Part shown: one piece after another, positions 9,671 through 19,485 of the stretch
Numbering within the stretch: position 1 is the first letter of the stretch
Layout of the letters: every line of letters begins with the position of its first letter
Origin: Meconema thalassinum
Lineage: Eukaryota > Arthropoda > Insecta > Orthoptera > Tettigoniidae
DNA length: 64,000 nucleotides
NCBI GenBank assembly: GCA_946902985.2
Contig: OX336400.1
Coordinates: 171,441,043 to 171,505,042, forward strand
Direction: 5' to 3'
Made by a program: the position numbers and the translations under genes
The notes under the pieces: model-generated
Told to the model about the DNA's origin: nothing
Databases searched by the model: none
What the model saw: only the letters and a program-made list of their open reading frames with translations

Positions 9671-11319
9671 TAATATTCATATAGTGGCTTCGCGATCTTA
9701 CTATAATTGGGTATAAATTTCCTATAATACCCACTGAGTCCGCAGAATTGTTTAATCTGGCGGCTCGTGGTAGGCCTCGGAAAATCCTTCACGGCCTGCA
9801 CCTTTCGTGAGTCTGGTAAGACTCCCCCTTCAGTAATTACATGCCCTAAGAATGTCACTTCAGTCCTCAGGAACTCACACTTATCTGGCTGGAGCTTCAA
9901 CGTATTTTCTCTCAGCCTTTGAAAAACATCCCTCAACTTAGCATTGTGCTCCTCTATTGAGCTACCATACACTATTATATCATCTAGATAGCACAGACAC
10001 TGAATACCTGTCAATCCTGTAAGCACTGTATTCATCAGCCTTGTGAATGTGGCTGGCGCAGCCTTCAACCCCATGGGCATCTTTGCAAATTCATACTTGC
10101 GCCCTAATGCTGAAAAAGCTGTCTTGGGCCTGTCTTCAGGTTTTAATAACACCTGATAATAACCGCTGCAAAGGTCAAGTGTACTGAAATACCTGGCCTT
10201 ACCTAGAGCATCTAATAGCTCTGAGATGAGTGGGAGGGGATAACTAACCCCTATCGTTACTTCGTTCAATTTTCGGAAGTCAATCACAACTCTCCACTTT
10301 TGCTTACCTGACGCATCCATTTTCTTCGGTACTAACAACAATGGTGCATTCCAAGGGGATGTACTAGGTACGATAATTTCATCACCTAGCATCTTATCTA
10401 TCTGCGCTTGTATTTCTCCCTTTTGTGCCTCCGGCAGCCTATACAGCCGCACATTAATCGGGGGTTGATCCCGGGGCGTTGGGATCTCGTGACGTATGAC
10501 GTCCGTGCATGTGAGCTTATCTCCCTCAAGGTGGAAGATGTCATTGTATTCCGCACAGATGGCGTATATACCTTCCTTATCTACCTGCGTGAGATGGTCT
10601 ACTCGCAAGCAGTCTATCACTCGGCGTGATCTGGGCTTCCGAGTAGCCGGTTCTCCGATTACCGCCCTACTGCCCTGTTGTACCTTGCGTACTCCTGCCA
10701 GGCAGGTGTTATCCACCTCCTGCATTCGCACTCGAGGGCTGTACAGAGTCACTTCCTCCTCAGTAGTATTCATCATGCTGACTACTGCCTCGTTATGCTC
10801 TGACCTAGTTAGACACTCTGCGAGGTAAACCCCTGGTGCCACCTCGGCCCTCTCAATAATTCCCACTGGTAGATTCTTATCGACTTCAATAACTACTACC
10901 TTCTGGGTTCGAGGCTCGAGGCTGATTATCTTCGCCTCCCTCGCTCCCAGCGGGTATCTTTTACCGTGGATCGTAACATGACCCTCCCGGTATTCGATCA
11001 CGCTGTCAGCTAGGATGTCTCTCCCTATTATACCATCCTGGCTTAGTTGGAAATCACTGCCCACCACATGCACTGTGTGTTTAGTACCTCCAATAACAAA
11101 CTGAACGGTCCCTTGGGTGTAAATCGTTCCCTCGCTTACACCCGTTAATTCGATCGTGGTGCCTCTACTGATTGTGACTGTTTTAGGCACTGATTGCCTC
11201 TTCACCAGGCTGACGTCGGAACCAGTGTCAATTAAAAACCTCAGAGGCCCCCCACAATGCATTAATATAGTGCCCTCCATGTCACGTGCCTTGGGACTCC
11301 TTAAATTACGGGATTCCAT
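9670..11319 (-). CDS. pol: pol, N-terminal part: protease and reverse transcriptase
   Basis: 549 codons. An aspartic protease carries LIDTGSDVSLV (active D at 31). The RT follows with WRVVIDFRKLNEVT, FSTLDLCSGYYQV, the KTAFS and PMGLKAAPATF motifs, and the catalytic YLDD at 444-447. The frame ends in a TAG (9672-9670) inside the RT-RNase H connection. The frame after the break differs by two inserted bases (equivalent to -1). The pol frame is -1 relative to gag and overlaps its last 19 bases. Gag-Pol synthesis would need a -1 frameshift or reinitiation at the pol ATG (11319), which lies in the gag end; I saw no classic slippery heptamer. Confidence 0.92.
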   Translation of the reverse strand: MESRNLRSPKARDMEGTILMHCGGPLRFLIDTGSDVSLVKRQSVPKTVTISRGTTIELTGVSEGTIYTQGTVQFVIGGTKHTVHVVGSDFQLSQDGIIGRDILADSVIEYREGHVTIHGKRYPLGAREAKIISLEPRTQKVVVIEVDKNLPVGIIERAEVAPGVYLAECLTRSEHNEAVVSMMNTTEEEVTLYSPRVRMQEVDNTCLAGVRKVQQGSRAVIGEPATRKPRSRRVIDCLRVDHLTQVDKEGIYAICAEYNDIFHLEGDKLTCTDVIRHEIPTPRDQPPINVRLYRLPEAQKGEIQAQIDKMLGDEIIVPSTSPWNAPLLLVPKKMDASGKQKWRVVIDFRKLNEVTIGVSYPLPLISELLDALGKARYFSTLDLCSGYYQVLLKPEDRPKTAFSALGRKYEFAKMPMGLKAAPATFTRLMNTVLTGLTGIQCLCYLDDIIVYGSSIEEHNAKLRDVFQRLRENTLKLQPDKCEFLRTEVTFLGHVITEGGVLPDSRKVQAVKDFPRPTTSRQIKQFCGLSGYYRKFIPNYSKIAKPLYEY

Positions 11320-12668
11320 AGCTGTCCCTGTGTTATGGACCCGTTCCAGTTTGTCGCCCCTGTCTGAGTGATATTTCTGTTATTACCTTTCCCACTCTTG
11401 AAACAACAGTCCTTGGTTCCATGTGACCACCGGTCACAAACATCGCACTGGCGTCGGCCTTTCATGGCCTTGCCTCCCGTGCGCCTACTCTGGCCCTGGC
11501 CCTTCTTGGCCTCCGGACAGTTTCGTTTTATGTGTCCCTGCTGGCCACAATTATAACACTTCCGCCGGTCCACTTCTGCTTGTGGTACCCGGGCTGTCTG
11601 TCGGCAGTTATTTTGTACGTGCCCTTTCTTCCCACAACGGTAACAGGTTCTATTCCTGTCCGCTTCCGTGTGAGGCTTCTCTCTAATTATGCGCACGGCT
11701 TCCGGCGCCACGGCTTCCTTATCTCTTTGCTTCTTTCGGCAATCGCGCTCTATGTGTCCCGGTTTTTTGCAATATCTACATATGATCTTACTTGGTGTGC
11801 CCCCTGTCTGTACATTGGATGTATTACCTAACGCGGTGCGTGCACCTCGGGTTCGTGCCTCCTTGCACTCCCGTGCGATGTGGCCTTCCCTGTTACAATT
11901 GTAACAGACCACCCTAACACTCGCTTGTGTTGGCTTAGTATGCCACCTTAGTGGTGCCTTCCTTTCCTGATCGGGTTTTCCTGCTCTTACCCCTGAGCTA
12001 TGTTTCGTGTGCAACCCTTCGCGTGCCTTCTTTGAGAGTATTACCGCCTCTTCTTGCCTCGCAGTGGCTACCGCTTTCTCGAAGGTAATGGCCCCGTGGC
12101 CCTGAACCCTAGCTTGGATTCGCGGGTTACTTAACCCCTGTATGAAGCTAGCTACGCATATTTTTCTTGTGACTCTTAACTGAGCTTCCCTGTCCTCCCA
12201 GCTTTCTCCATCAAGGACTGCTTCCCTGAATGCAGCTGACAGAGTCTCTACTTTATGCGCCCATGTCGCCACTGATTCCCTCGGATCCTGCGCTGTTTGA
12301 AACATCTGGCAAATATATAAGTCTAAAGTGCCCTGAAATCCGTAGTATTCTCCTAATGCCTGCTTGGCAGCCCCCCAGTGATTTATATCTCTTCTGACTA
12401 ACAACTTATCTCGGGCCTTGCCCGTGATTTTGGTCAGGATATACTTAAAGAACAGCTCTTGATCATCGTCTTTTACCATGCGAACAGCAGCGTCTACATT
12501 GGCCACAAACTCACGTAATCTGTCGGGCTGTGTTCCATCGAACTCCCGACCTATCAGGCGATGTCCTTCAGTCACTGATACAAAAGGCCCACTTGTACTC
12601 ACCGTATCTACTTCTGCTAACCTCTCCTCTACCTGGGCACCGGTAGCTGCACTTGTCTGTCTTGCCAT
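11301..12668 (-). CDS. gag: Gag polyprotein with five zinc knuckles
   Basis: 455 residues from the ATG at 12668. The N-terminal half looks like a Ty3/gypsy capsid (F-D-G-T near 43-46, a helical region with FFKYILTKITGKARDKL, then an arm rich in AFREAVLDGESWEDR). The C-terminal half is basic and holds five CX2CX4HX4C knuckles at about 255-268, 297-310, 342-355, 371-384 and 408-421. These bind nucleic acid and package the genomic RNA. Errantivirus Gag proteins usually lack knuckles and most Ty3/gypsy elements have one or two, so five is unusual. The frame is uninterrupted. It starts 20 bases after a consensus splice donor. Confidence 0.92.
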   Translation of the reverse strand: MARQTSAATGAQVEERLAEVDTVSTSGPFVSVTEGHRLIGREFDGTQPDRLREFVANVDAAVRMVKDDDQELFFKYILTKITGKARDKLLVRRDINHWGAAKQALGEYYGFQGTLDLYICQMFQTAQDPRESVATWAHKVETLSAAFREAVLDGESWEDREAQLRVTRKICVASFIQGLSNPRIQARVQGHGAITFEKAVATARQEEAVILSKKAREGLHTKHSSGVRAGKPDQERKAPLRWHTKPTQASVRVVCYNCNREGHIARECKEARTRGARTALGNTSNVQTGGTPSKIICRYCKKPGHIERDCRKKQRDKEAVAPEAVRIIREKPHTEADRNRTCYRCGKKGHVQNNCRQTARVPQAEVDRRKCYNCGQQGHIKRNCPEAKKGQGQSRRTGGKAMKGRRQCDVCDRWSHGTKDCCFKSGKGNNRNITQTGATNWNGSITQGQLWNPVI

Positions 12669-12681
12669 TATAATAAGGTTA

Positions 12682-12690
12682 GCTTACCTG
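12682..12690 (-). promoter_or_regulatory. Predicted 5' splice donor in the leader
   Basis: Minus-strand CAG|GTAAGC, 20 bases upstream of the gag ATG, matches the eukaryotic donor consensus. Unspliced RNA would give Gag-Pol, and RNA spliced to the acceptor at 6632/6631 would give env. Confidence 0.65.
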
Positions 12691-12861
12691 GCGGCTACTT
12701 CTTCTTCTTTGTTGTCTCTGCTTACTGGATACTGCGGCTTATCGGTTCTCCTCTCTGCTGGCGGCACGGCTCGCTACTGCACGGCTCCTTCTGCTTAGTA
12801 GGCTTCTTCTTCTCTCTTCTGCGTTGCGCGGCACTCGGTACGATTTACGCGGATGCGCGGA

Positions 12862-12957
12862 CGGACAATCTTCTGCGTTGTCGCGGTCTTTATCGGACAA
12901 TCTTCTGCGATGTCGCGGTTTTTATCGGACAAACTTCTGCGATGTCGCGATCTCTCT
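12862..12957 (-). repeat. Tandem 32-bp repeat in the untranslated leader
   Basis: Three imperfect copies of a 32-bp unit, each with CGGACAA, then CTTCTGCG and TGTCGCG on the plus strand. It lies between the primer-binding site and the splice donor, where packaging or insulator-type repeats occur in some gypsy-type elements. Function is not established here. Confidence 0.7.
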
Positions 12958-13000
12958 CTTTATTCCGTAGTTGCTCTGTTCAGTGCGTCGAACTCGGGAC

Positions 13001-13018
13001 CCTACACATCTGACACCA
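13001..13018 (-). other. Primer-binding site, tRNA-Leu-like
   Basis: Twelve bases inside the 5' LTR the minus strand reads TGGTGTCAGATGTG. TGGTGTCAGA is complementary to a tRNA 3' end TCTGACACCA, which fits insect tRNA-Leu. The match weakens after ten bases. Confidence 0.65.
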
Positions 13019-13030
13019 AAAAGTTAGGTC

Positions 13031-13900
13031 TGTCGTGACCTACCTGGCCTGTGAGACGTTCTGGCAGGTTGACAGCTCCTCCGACGATTTCCCTACTAGC
13101 CGAGCGGTTTTCTAGATAAGGGAAATCGAGGTTCGAAGACTAGTCCCGGAACTACCGGAATAAAAGATGAAATTCCCTTGGACTACTGCCGATTTATTAA
13201 GCCCTTGGCAGTCGAAATATATATACACTATATACAAATTATGTGAAGTTACTGCTGGAAGTGCACGCAGGTCTGTATTAGCGCTACTAAGTCTTACTGA
13301 TACTCGACATCTAGTATGTCTCCGCGAGGCTGAACTCTGCTCGCGCGCGTTACGACGTTACTCTGGCAAGAACTGAGGCGTGAGAACTACTACTCTGCCA
13401 CTTTGCAACTCTGCAACCTTGTGACTACTCTGCTGTAATGACTCTCTGGCAACTCTCCTGTAATAACTCTGTCGCTCGCCATTTTGGATACCCTTATATT
13501 CAACTAGAGATGACCCAGAATCCATCTCTCCCTTCCACTGAGGCCTGGTCCATTCCACCCCCAGTGCCTGGCAAGTGCTGCTCCCTAAGGTAGCGGCAAC
13601 TATCCGTACTCGTGTCTACGTGACATCCAAGGTTCAATTTCTGGCCTGACTTGTGACTATGAATCACTCTCCCTACAATACAAAGTACCGGACCAAGTGT
13701 CCTTTTGTACGAGCAATATTTACAGACCTCTGTACACATCCTGGCGACAGCAATCCTATCTCCTCCAGAAATACATCTCTGGCTTACAATTGCTCACATC
13801 CAACTTAGTAATAATAATAATAATTCTATTGCCCTTATGTATAATGTTCCTTCGAACCGCAGTCCTGGGTTCTGAATCATGGAGGTTCACACTCACGACA
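13031..13900 (-). repeat. 5' LTR of the provirus
   Basis: 870 bp with the same 8-bp inverted ends as the 3' LTR. TATA-like sequence lies near 13225-13217 and AATAAA at 13198-13193 (minus strand). It would hold the promoter for the full-length transcript. Confidence 0.95.
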
Positions 13901-14263
13901 GGGTGTGTGTAGAATCTGTCTGATAACCGGTGTTCATTGTGATGGCTGTATTAGTATGTGTTACCTGTAATTCAGATACGGACTGCAGACGATCAATTTC
14001 AAGTAGTTCTTACTTTTGCTACCAAAAGCTACCGTCAACGACACCTAGCAGCGAACTTGGCTGCTAGATGACAGCACAACCGGCACCTGGCGATCAACGT
14101 TGGAGCTTAAGAGCGTTAATCAAATCTAACCTACAAATGTAGCTTCATACAATTGTAGTTAGTGAAAGGTTCTTTTACAAGTCTATGACATGGGCCCGCC
14201 GGCTTTACCTTCCCTCCGAAGGAAGGCATACTAAGGGAATTTTAACGCTCTTAAAGAAATCCG
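13901..14263 (-). repeat. SINE-F, remainder of the copy split by the provirus
   Basis: This continues the SINE-F sequence from 3538 and aligns with 49120-49515 and 63213-63590. It stops before the tRNA-like head, so the copy is 5'-truncated. Confidence 0.85.
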
Positions 14264-14639
14264 ACGACTACTACTATCTAATTCAGCAGCAACGTATTAT
14301 AGGATGTTGTGCTGGTACTACAGAAAATAAAGATGGTACTTAAAGTGTTAATTCTAAGAGACTCAATAATTTTTACAAAGCTGACGACAGCAGATGGCTG
14401 AGGACTTACCAGTAGCCTTCTCATTGTTGAGCTTGCGTGTGTAAGAGGGCACTGAGCTAACCGTATAAACACACCACACGTTTATATAGAGTAAGTACAT
14501 TTACTTTCACTAGCCTCTAAAGGTTGCTCTGATTAAATTGAAAATTCTAGTCAGCCTCACGCAAGGCGGACAGATGTATTGAATGCAGTAATAGATCAGA
14601 TCAAATGACGAGCAGAGCGAATGTGCTAAATTAGAAGTG
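14264..14639. other. No gene recognised
   Basis: AT-rich sequence without a motif or a repeat match seen elsewhere in the window. Confidence 0.5.
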
Positions 14640-15600
14640 AAACTCAGTAATTCTTCTAGGTTTGTGCCATGTCTTGAGTGGGGTTTCACCTAGGACACCA
14701 AGCTGGCTCATCAGCGGATTCTTTGTGTCCCCGCCCGGATCCCTACCGAACTGTGCGCTACATCCCTTTTTATGAAGTGCACATGTGTCTCTTTAGTGCG
14801 AGAACTAGTAGCTCAAGCAGCCATATCCTCCCTATGATGGCTTCCAAAGAGTTGGTATATTGGCTTTCACGGCCGGTGAATTAAAATTCAAGAACTCTTC
14901 TAGATTTGTGCCGTGTCTCGTGTGGGGTTTCACCTAGGACTACAAGTTGTCTCATCAGCAGGCTCTTAGTGTCCCCGCCCGGACCACTACAGGAGTAGCG
15001 AACTGCGCGCTACCTCCCTTTTTATGAAGCGCACCTGCGGCTCTTTAGTGCGAGAACTAATAGCTCAAGCAGCCATAACCTCCCTATGAAGGTTTCCAAA
15101 AAGATAGTATATTGGCTTTCACGGCCAGAGAATTAAAACTCAGCAATTCTTCCAGATTTGTGCCGTGTACCGCTCGGACCCCCACAGGAGTAGCGAACTG
15201 CGCGCTACCTCCCTTTTTATGAAGCGCACCTGCGCCTCTTTAGTGCGAGAACTAAAAGCTCAAGCAGCAATAACCTCCCTATGAAGGCTTCCAAAAAGAT
15301 GGGATATTGGCTTTCACGGCCAGTGAATTCAAACTCAGCAATTCTTCCAGATTTGTGCCGTGTCCTGTGTGGGGTTTCGCCTAGGACTACAAGCTGGCTC
15401 ATCAGCGTGCTCTTGGTGTACCCGCTCGGACCCCCACAGGAGTAGTGAACTGCGCACTACCTCCCTTTTTATGAAGCGCACCTGCGAGAACTAAAAGCAC
15501 AAGCAGCAATAACCTCCCTATGAAGGCTTCCAAAAAAGATGGTATAAATGGCACAAACCTAGAAGAATTGATGAGTTTTAATTCACTGGGGCCAATATAC
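14640..15600. repeat. Tandem array of PAL (palindromic MITE) arms
   Basis: Four direct units of about 195-252 bp, marked by TTTGTGCC at about 14661, 14905, 15157 and 15352. Each holds TGGGGTTTC, a CTCATCAGC motif, CAGGAGTAGCGAACTG, and an arm ending TTGGCTTTCACGGCC. The array closes near 15550-15600 with one inverted arm (GGCACAAACCTAGAAGAATT). The unit is the same as one arm of the palindromes at 39.7 and 48.7 kb. Confidence 0.8.
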
Positions 15601-15840
15601 CATAAATTATAAGTGATTGATGTGAAAAGCTTTACACTCACTGAACACGTCGATAGTATCCAGATAATCCAGTCTGTGAAGGAAATACCTCACTACAGTA
15701 TGTTAACACGGGAAATTATACATGGATTTATACTGTACAATCTTCTAAACATTCAAAGAACTCACATCATTATTTATAAAGTACACAGGACTGGTTGAGC
15801 AGCCTTTAGACATTCCACAATTTCAGATAAATATCGTCAT

Positions 15841-16569
15841 TCCCCCAGGGGATCACGATGAATGGAATGTGGGTTAGCAACCACTGGGCCTCAGCTGAGT
15901 TCGGCATTGCTTCCACTTACTTGTGCCGGGCTCCTTTCTGTCATCTTTCCTATCGACCTCCCTTGGTCAACTCTTGTTCTTTTCTGTCCCCGACGGTATT
16001 AGGGTATCCGAAGCCTAGGGAGTCTTACACGTTCCCGCCTTAATTGGCTCTTGTCTCATCTTTCCTGATAGCCTAATTCTTCGAGGGGTCGGCTTCTTTT
16101 TCTTTTCCTGTTATCACCTGCCTTCTGCTCAAGACCCTCAAGAGGCAGGGTGTGTGTAGCCCCACCACTTCTGGTGCACCCCCGATAGGGCTACACCCTC
16201 AAGGGCTCATGGCTGGTGAGTTCGGGAGTTGGCGACCCCGAGGGATTCCTGAGCTGGGTCCGGTTTTCCCCCTTTTCCCATTGTCTCCGGGGCGGACCCT
16301 CTTCTCTTTCACTTTCCTATCTGCCTTTCATGGCTCTCCTTCCTTCCAAATCCCTCAATGCTCATTCTTCAAGGATTGAGGGCATTTCTTTTCCTCCTGT
16401 CCTTTATTTGCCTTATTCTCCTTTTGTTTTCCATTTCTTCTTCTAGTATATAAGTTAGTAGTTAGTTTTAGTTATAGTTTGCATTTCATTATCATCTTCA
16501 CGATCACCCAAACCGTTAGGGGCCGATAACCTAGATGTTAGGCCCCTTAAAACAACAATTATCATCATC
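15841..16569 (+). mobile_element. ATR retroposon, complete dimeric copy (ATR-1)
   Basis: A 729-bp retroposon flanked by a 12-bp duplication (AAATATCGTCAT at 15829-15840; AAATATCGACAT at 16570-16581). The tail is TTAGGCCCCTTAAAACAAC, then ATTATCATCATC. The first half (15845-16195) and second half (16196-16569) share an ordered set of motifs (GGGGCTCAC-like start, GTTGGCGACC or GTTAGCAACC, CTGAG...GTCCGG, ATTCTTC), so the element is a dimer. No ORF is conserved among copies. I see no clear pol III A/B box. Confidence 0.8.
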
Positions 16570-16581
16570 AAATATCGACAT

Positions 16582-17432
16582 CAGGTCTTTCAACCAGTGG
16601 CGTAAATAGAATTTGCCTCTATAGGGGGATGTCTGTCTGTTAGGTAGTCAGCCCGAGGGCTGGTTGGATCCTCAAAAAGTACCGCTGTTAGGTTATGTGG
16701 GTAGATACCCACAAAAACCCAAGGCAGCGCTATATTGAGGTGTACTAGGCAAGATGAGGAGTGAGGTAGTTTGCCATTGCTTTCCGCACTGAGTCAGAAC
16801 AGCAGTAGCCTACTAACCCTATGAATAGAACCTTTCACAGCATCCACATGCACTGACTATGCCCTGAATGTCATCCTAGGGCCCGGATGTTGATGACATG
16901 TCATCTTTTTACTGAGTTGTCTAAAACAATGCTGACGTACATAGAAACTCCGGACGGCACCCCGTCTTCAAATATGTCATTTTTATTTTGCATCTTTTTG
17001 CATTATTTGCTATGTTTCCATTTAAAGGCCATTTTGTTTTAGTTTGGTAGATTGTTTTCGTCATATTTTAGAGAAATCGGCCTTTTATGGTATTTTCTTC
17101 CAATTTAGTCATGTCGCAGCTTTATATGAGGGAGTTACGTCTCTCAGAGTTAAGAAGAAGCTAGTAGCTGATACAAGTTATTTAAAATAATGAAATAAAA
17201 TATTTCAGTATTGCTATTAGTAGAAAAATATATCCCTTGGATGCAGAAGAACGGTGCCGTTTTCGTCGCAAACCAGTTATTAGCAGAATAGAATGTTACC
17301 TGCTCTGTTGACCAAGGTCTGTTGTGGCGGGGTAGAAAGGAGAAGGAGTGTACATTCTTGTCTCAGTTCATTTTCTCGATTATATAGTGCATTTTTCGAA
17401 TTTTTAGGTAATTTATTGCAGTCATTTTTGAA
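16582..17432. other. No gene recognised
   Basis: Intergenic-looking sequence. 16640-16890 (with TGAGGTAGTTTGCCATTGC) resembles a dispersed insect repeat I have seen before, but there is no second copy in this window to confirm it. Confidence 0.4.
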
Positions 17433-17758
17433 GAGCCTCCGTGGCTTAGGCGGCAGCACGCCAGCCTCCAACCGCTGGGTCCGTGGGTCAAATCCCGGTC
17501 ACTCATGTGAAATCTGTGCTGGACAAGACGGAGGCAGACAGGTTTTTCTCCGGGTGCTCCGGTTTTCCCTGTCAAAATTTCATTCCAGCAACACTCTCCA
17601 CCATCATTTCATTTCATCTGTCATTCATTTAATCATTGCCCCAGAGGAGTGCGACAGGCTTCGGCAGCCGGCACATTTCATATCCTCGCCGCTAGATGGG
17701 GGCTTCATTCATTCCACTCCTGACCCGGTCGAAGACTGGAAGCAGGCTGTGGATTTTC
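17433..17758 (+). mobile_element. SINE-A, complete copy
   Basis: 326 bp with a perfect 18-bp target duplication (ATTGCAGTCATTTTTGAA at 17415-17432 and 17759-17776). The head is tRNA-like: A box in GTGGCTTAGGCGG and B box in GGGTCAAATCCCG. A second full copy lies at 42681-43009. Confidence 0.92.
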
Positions 17759-18015
17759 ATTGCAGTCATTTTTGAAAATTTTAAGTGCATTTTAAAAATT
17801 TTTACGGCATCAACATACGGGCCCTAGTAATTACTAAGCACCACCCACACCTCAATAGCTTCAATATAATCACAGCCATGAGTGAGACTGAGATATAGAT
17901 GAAAAGCCACATTTCACTCTAGCCTGTGCCAACAGACAAATGTACTGCATTCATCAAGAGATGGCACACAGGCCTGGAGGGGGATGAGCGGAGTCAAATA
18001 TGAACTATTGCGATT

Positions 18016-19483
18016 TTAGCCTATATTCACTCATGAAAAATAGGCTTATGAGATCATCTTTTGTCCGTGTGTATGTATCCCCCTAATAACTTCTAAACGG
18101 ATGGGCCGATTTCAATAAAACTAGGTAGGGTCATAGCTCCATTTGGCCGACACCAACCGTACCCTTCAAATTGTATTACGTCTTACCAATCCAACATGGC
18201 GGCTGTGCGAAATATTTCACTGGCATTCAATATCTCCGAAACTGTTACAGATATGACCCTGAAATTTCGTACGGTTATAAAGGGCACTACTACAAGTTTG
18301 CCTATGAGACTTTAAAAAACCTGGTAACGGCTAAACCAACATGGCGTCCAAGCGAAGTTGCCACATTTAAATAGACTTTTCTCGCGATTTAACCATCCAA
18401 ATGCAATGAAACTTGGTACAACAAATGTTTATACACATTGTAATGCATTGGCATTTAATGTAGTTCAATTGTTTACATAACCTCATGATGGCGGCTGTGC
18501 GAAATATTTCAATGGCATTCCATTTCTCCGAAACTATTACTGATATCACCCTGAAATTTTGTACCATGATAAAGGGCACTACTTCACGTTTATCTATGTA
18601 ACATTCAAATACCTGTAAAGTACAAAACGAACATGGCGGCCAAGCGAAGTTGAAACGTTTAATAGATTTTTCTCGCGATTTAACCATCTGAGCGCAGTGA
18701 AATATGGTACAGTGTATGATTAAACACGTTGTAATGCACTGGCATCTAATTTAGTTTGTTTACATAAACTCAAGATGGCGGCTGTGCAAAATTTTAAAAT
18801 TAAGTTTTATTTCTGGTGTCGTAATCATGCGATGGAAGTGAAAGTTTGAGTAATGAAGCTACGCAATAATTTTCCTATAATGGTACATAATGCTCTGGCC
18901 TATACATATAACAATCCAAGATGGCGACCATCCAAAATATTTAGACGGTTCTCAATATCTACGAATCTTTTACATCAATCACACTGAATTTCTTTATGTT
19001 CATAGAGGCTATGAACATGCGTTCACCTATATGACTTTCAATAACCTGTTGGGCACAAATCCAACATGGCGGGTCCCGAAATTGAAACATTTAAATAGGA
19101 ACCGAGATTCAACCTTCCGAGCGCAGTGAAACATGGTACAGCAAAATGTTTATACACATTGTAATTCACTGACATCTAATTTAGTTCAAGATGGCGGCTG
19201 TGGGAAATTTTAAATTGACGTTTTTATTTCCTGTATCCTCATCATACTATCAAAGTCAAGGTTTAAATAATGAACTTACGGAATAATAGTACATAACTCT
19301 ATGGCCTACATATATAGATATCCAACATGGCGACCATCCGAAATCTTTAGATGGTTTTCAATATCTACTAATCTATGACAGCAATCAAACTGTAGTTTGT
19401 ATTTTGATAAAGACTATTAAAATGAGTTCACCTGGTAAGCACAAATTCAACATGGAGGTGACGCGAAATTTGAATATTTATAT
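18016..19483 (+). mobile_element. Helentron-like element HLE-1, 3'-truncated
   Basis: It begins TTAGCCTATATTC, forms a terminal hairpin with ATAGGCTTATGAGATC, then a GT-rich stretch and CCCCTAATAACTTC. The interior is several diverged tandem blocks of about 250-300 bp, each with CAAGATGGCGGC or AACATGGCGGCC. Any frames in it are by-products of these repeats. The 3' end is cut by SINE-B at 19486. Confidence 0.65.
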
Positions 19484-19485
19484 GG

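Larger units (their letters stand above)
3539..13900 (-). mobile_element. Env-bearing Ty3/gypsy provirus (412/mdg1-like)
   Basis: A 10.36-kb LTR element on the minus strand: 5' LTR 13900-13031, primer-binding site, leader, gag, pol (protease-RT-RNase H-integrase), env, polypurine tract, 3' LTR 4409-3539. It is flanked by a 4-bp duplication GGGT, typical of Ty3/gypsy. Comparing the LTRs by eye I count 7 substitutions and one 1-base indel over 870 bp (about 0.8%), so insertion was recent. The order protease-RT-RNase H-integrase places it in Ty3/gypsy. Integrase motifs (LDVVGPLP, ILTDQGSNF, AFRPQSNGSVERSH) look most like the 412/mdg1 group, which usually lacks env. gag and env are open and pol has one frame break, so this copy is probably not autonomous. 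Confidence 0.93.

Noticed and set aside
16152..16446. Frame shared by several loci (16.15, 34.6, 53.0 kb) as a possible conserved protein
   Set aside because: It is the translated sequence of the ATR repeat. Frames are shifted or broken between copies, so it is not under coding selection.
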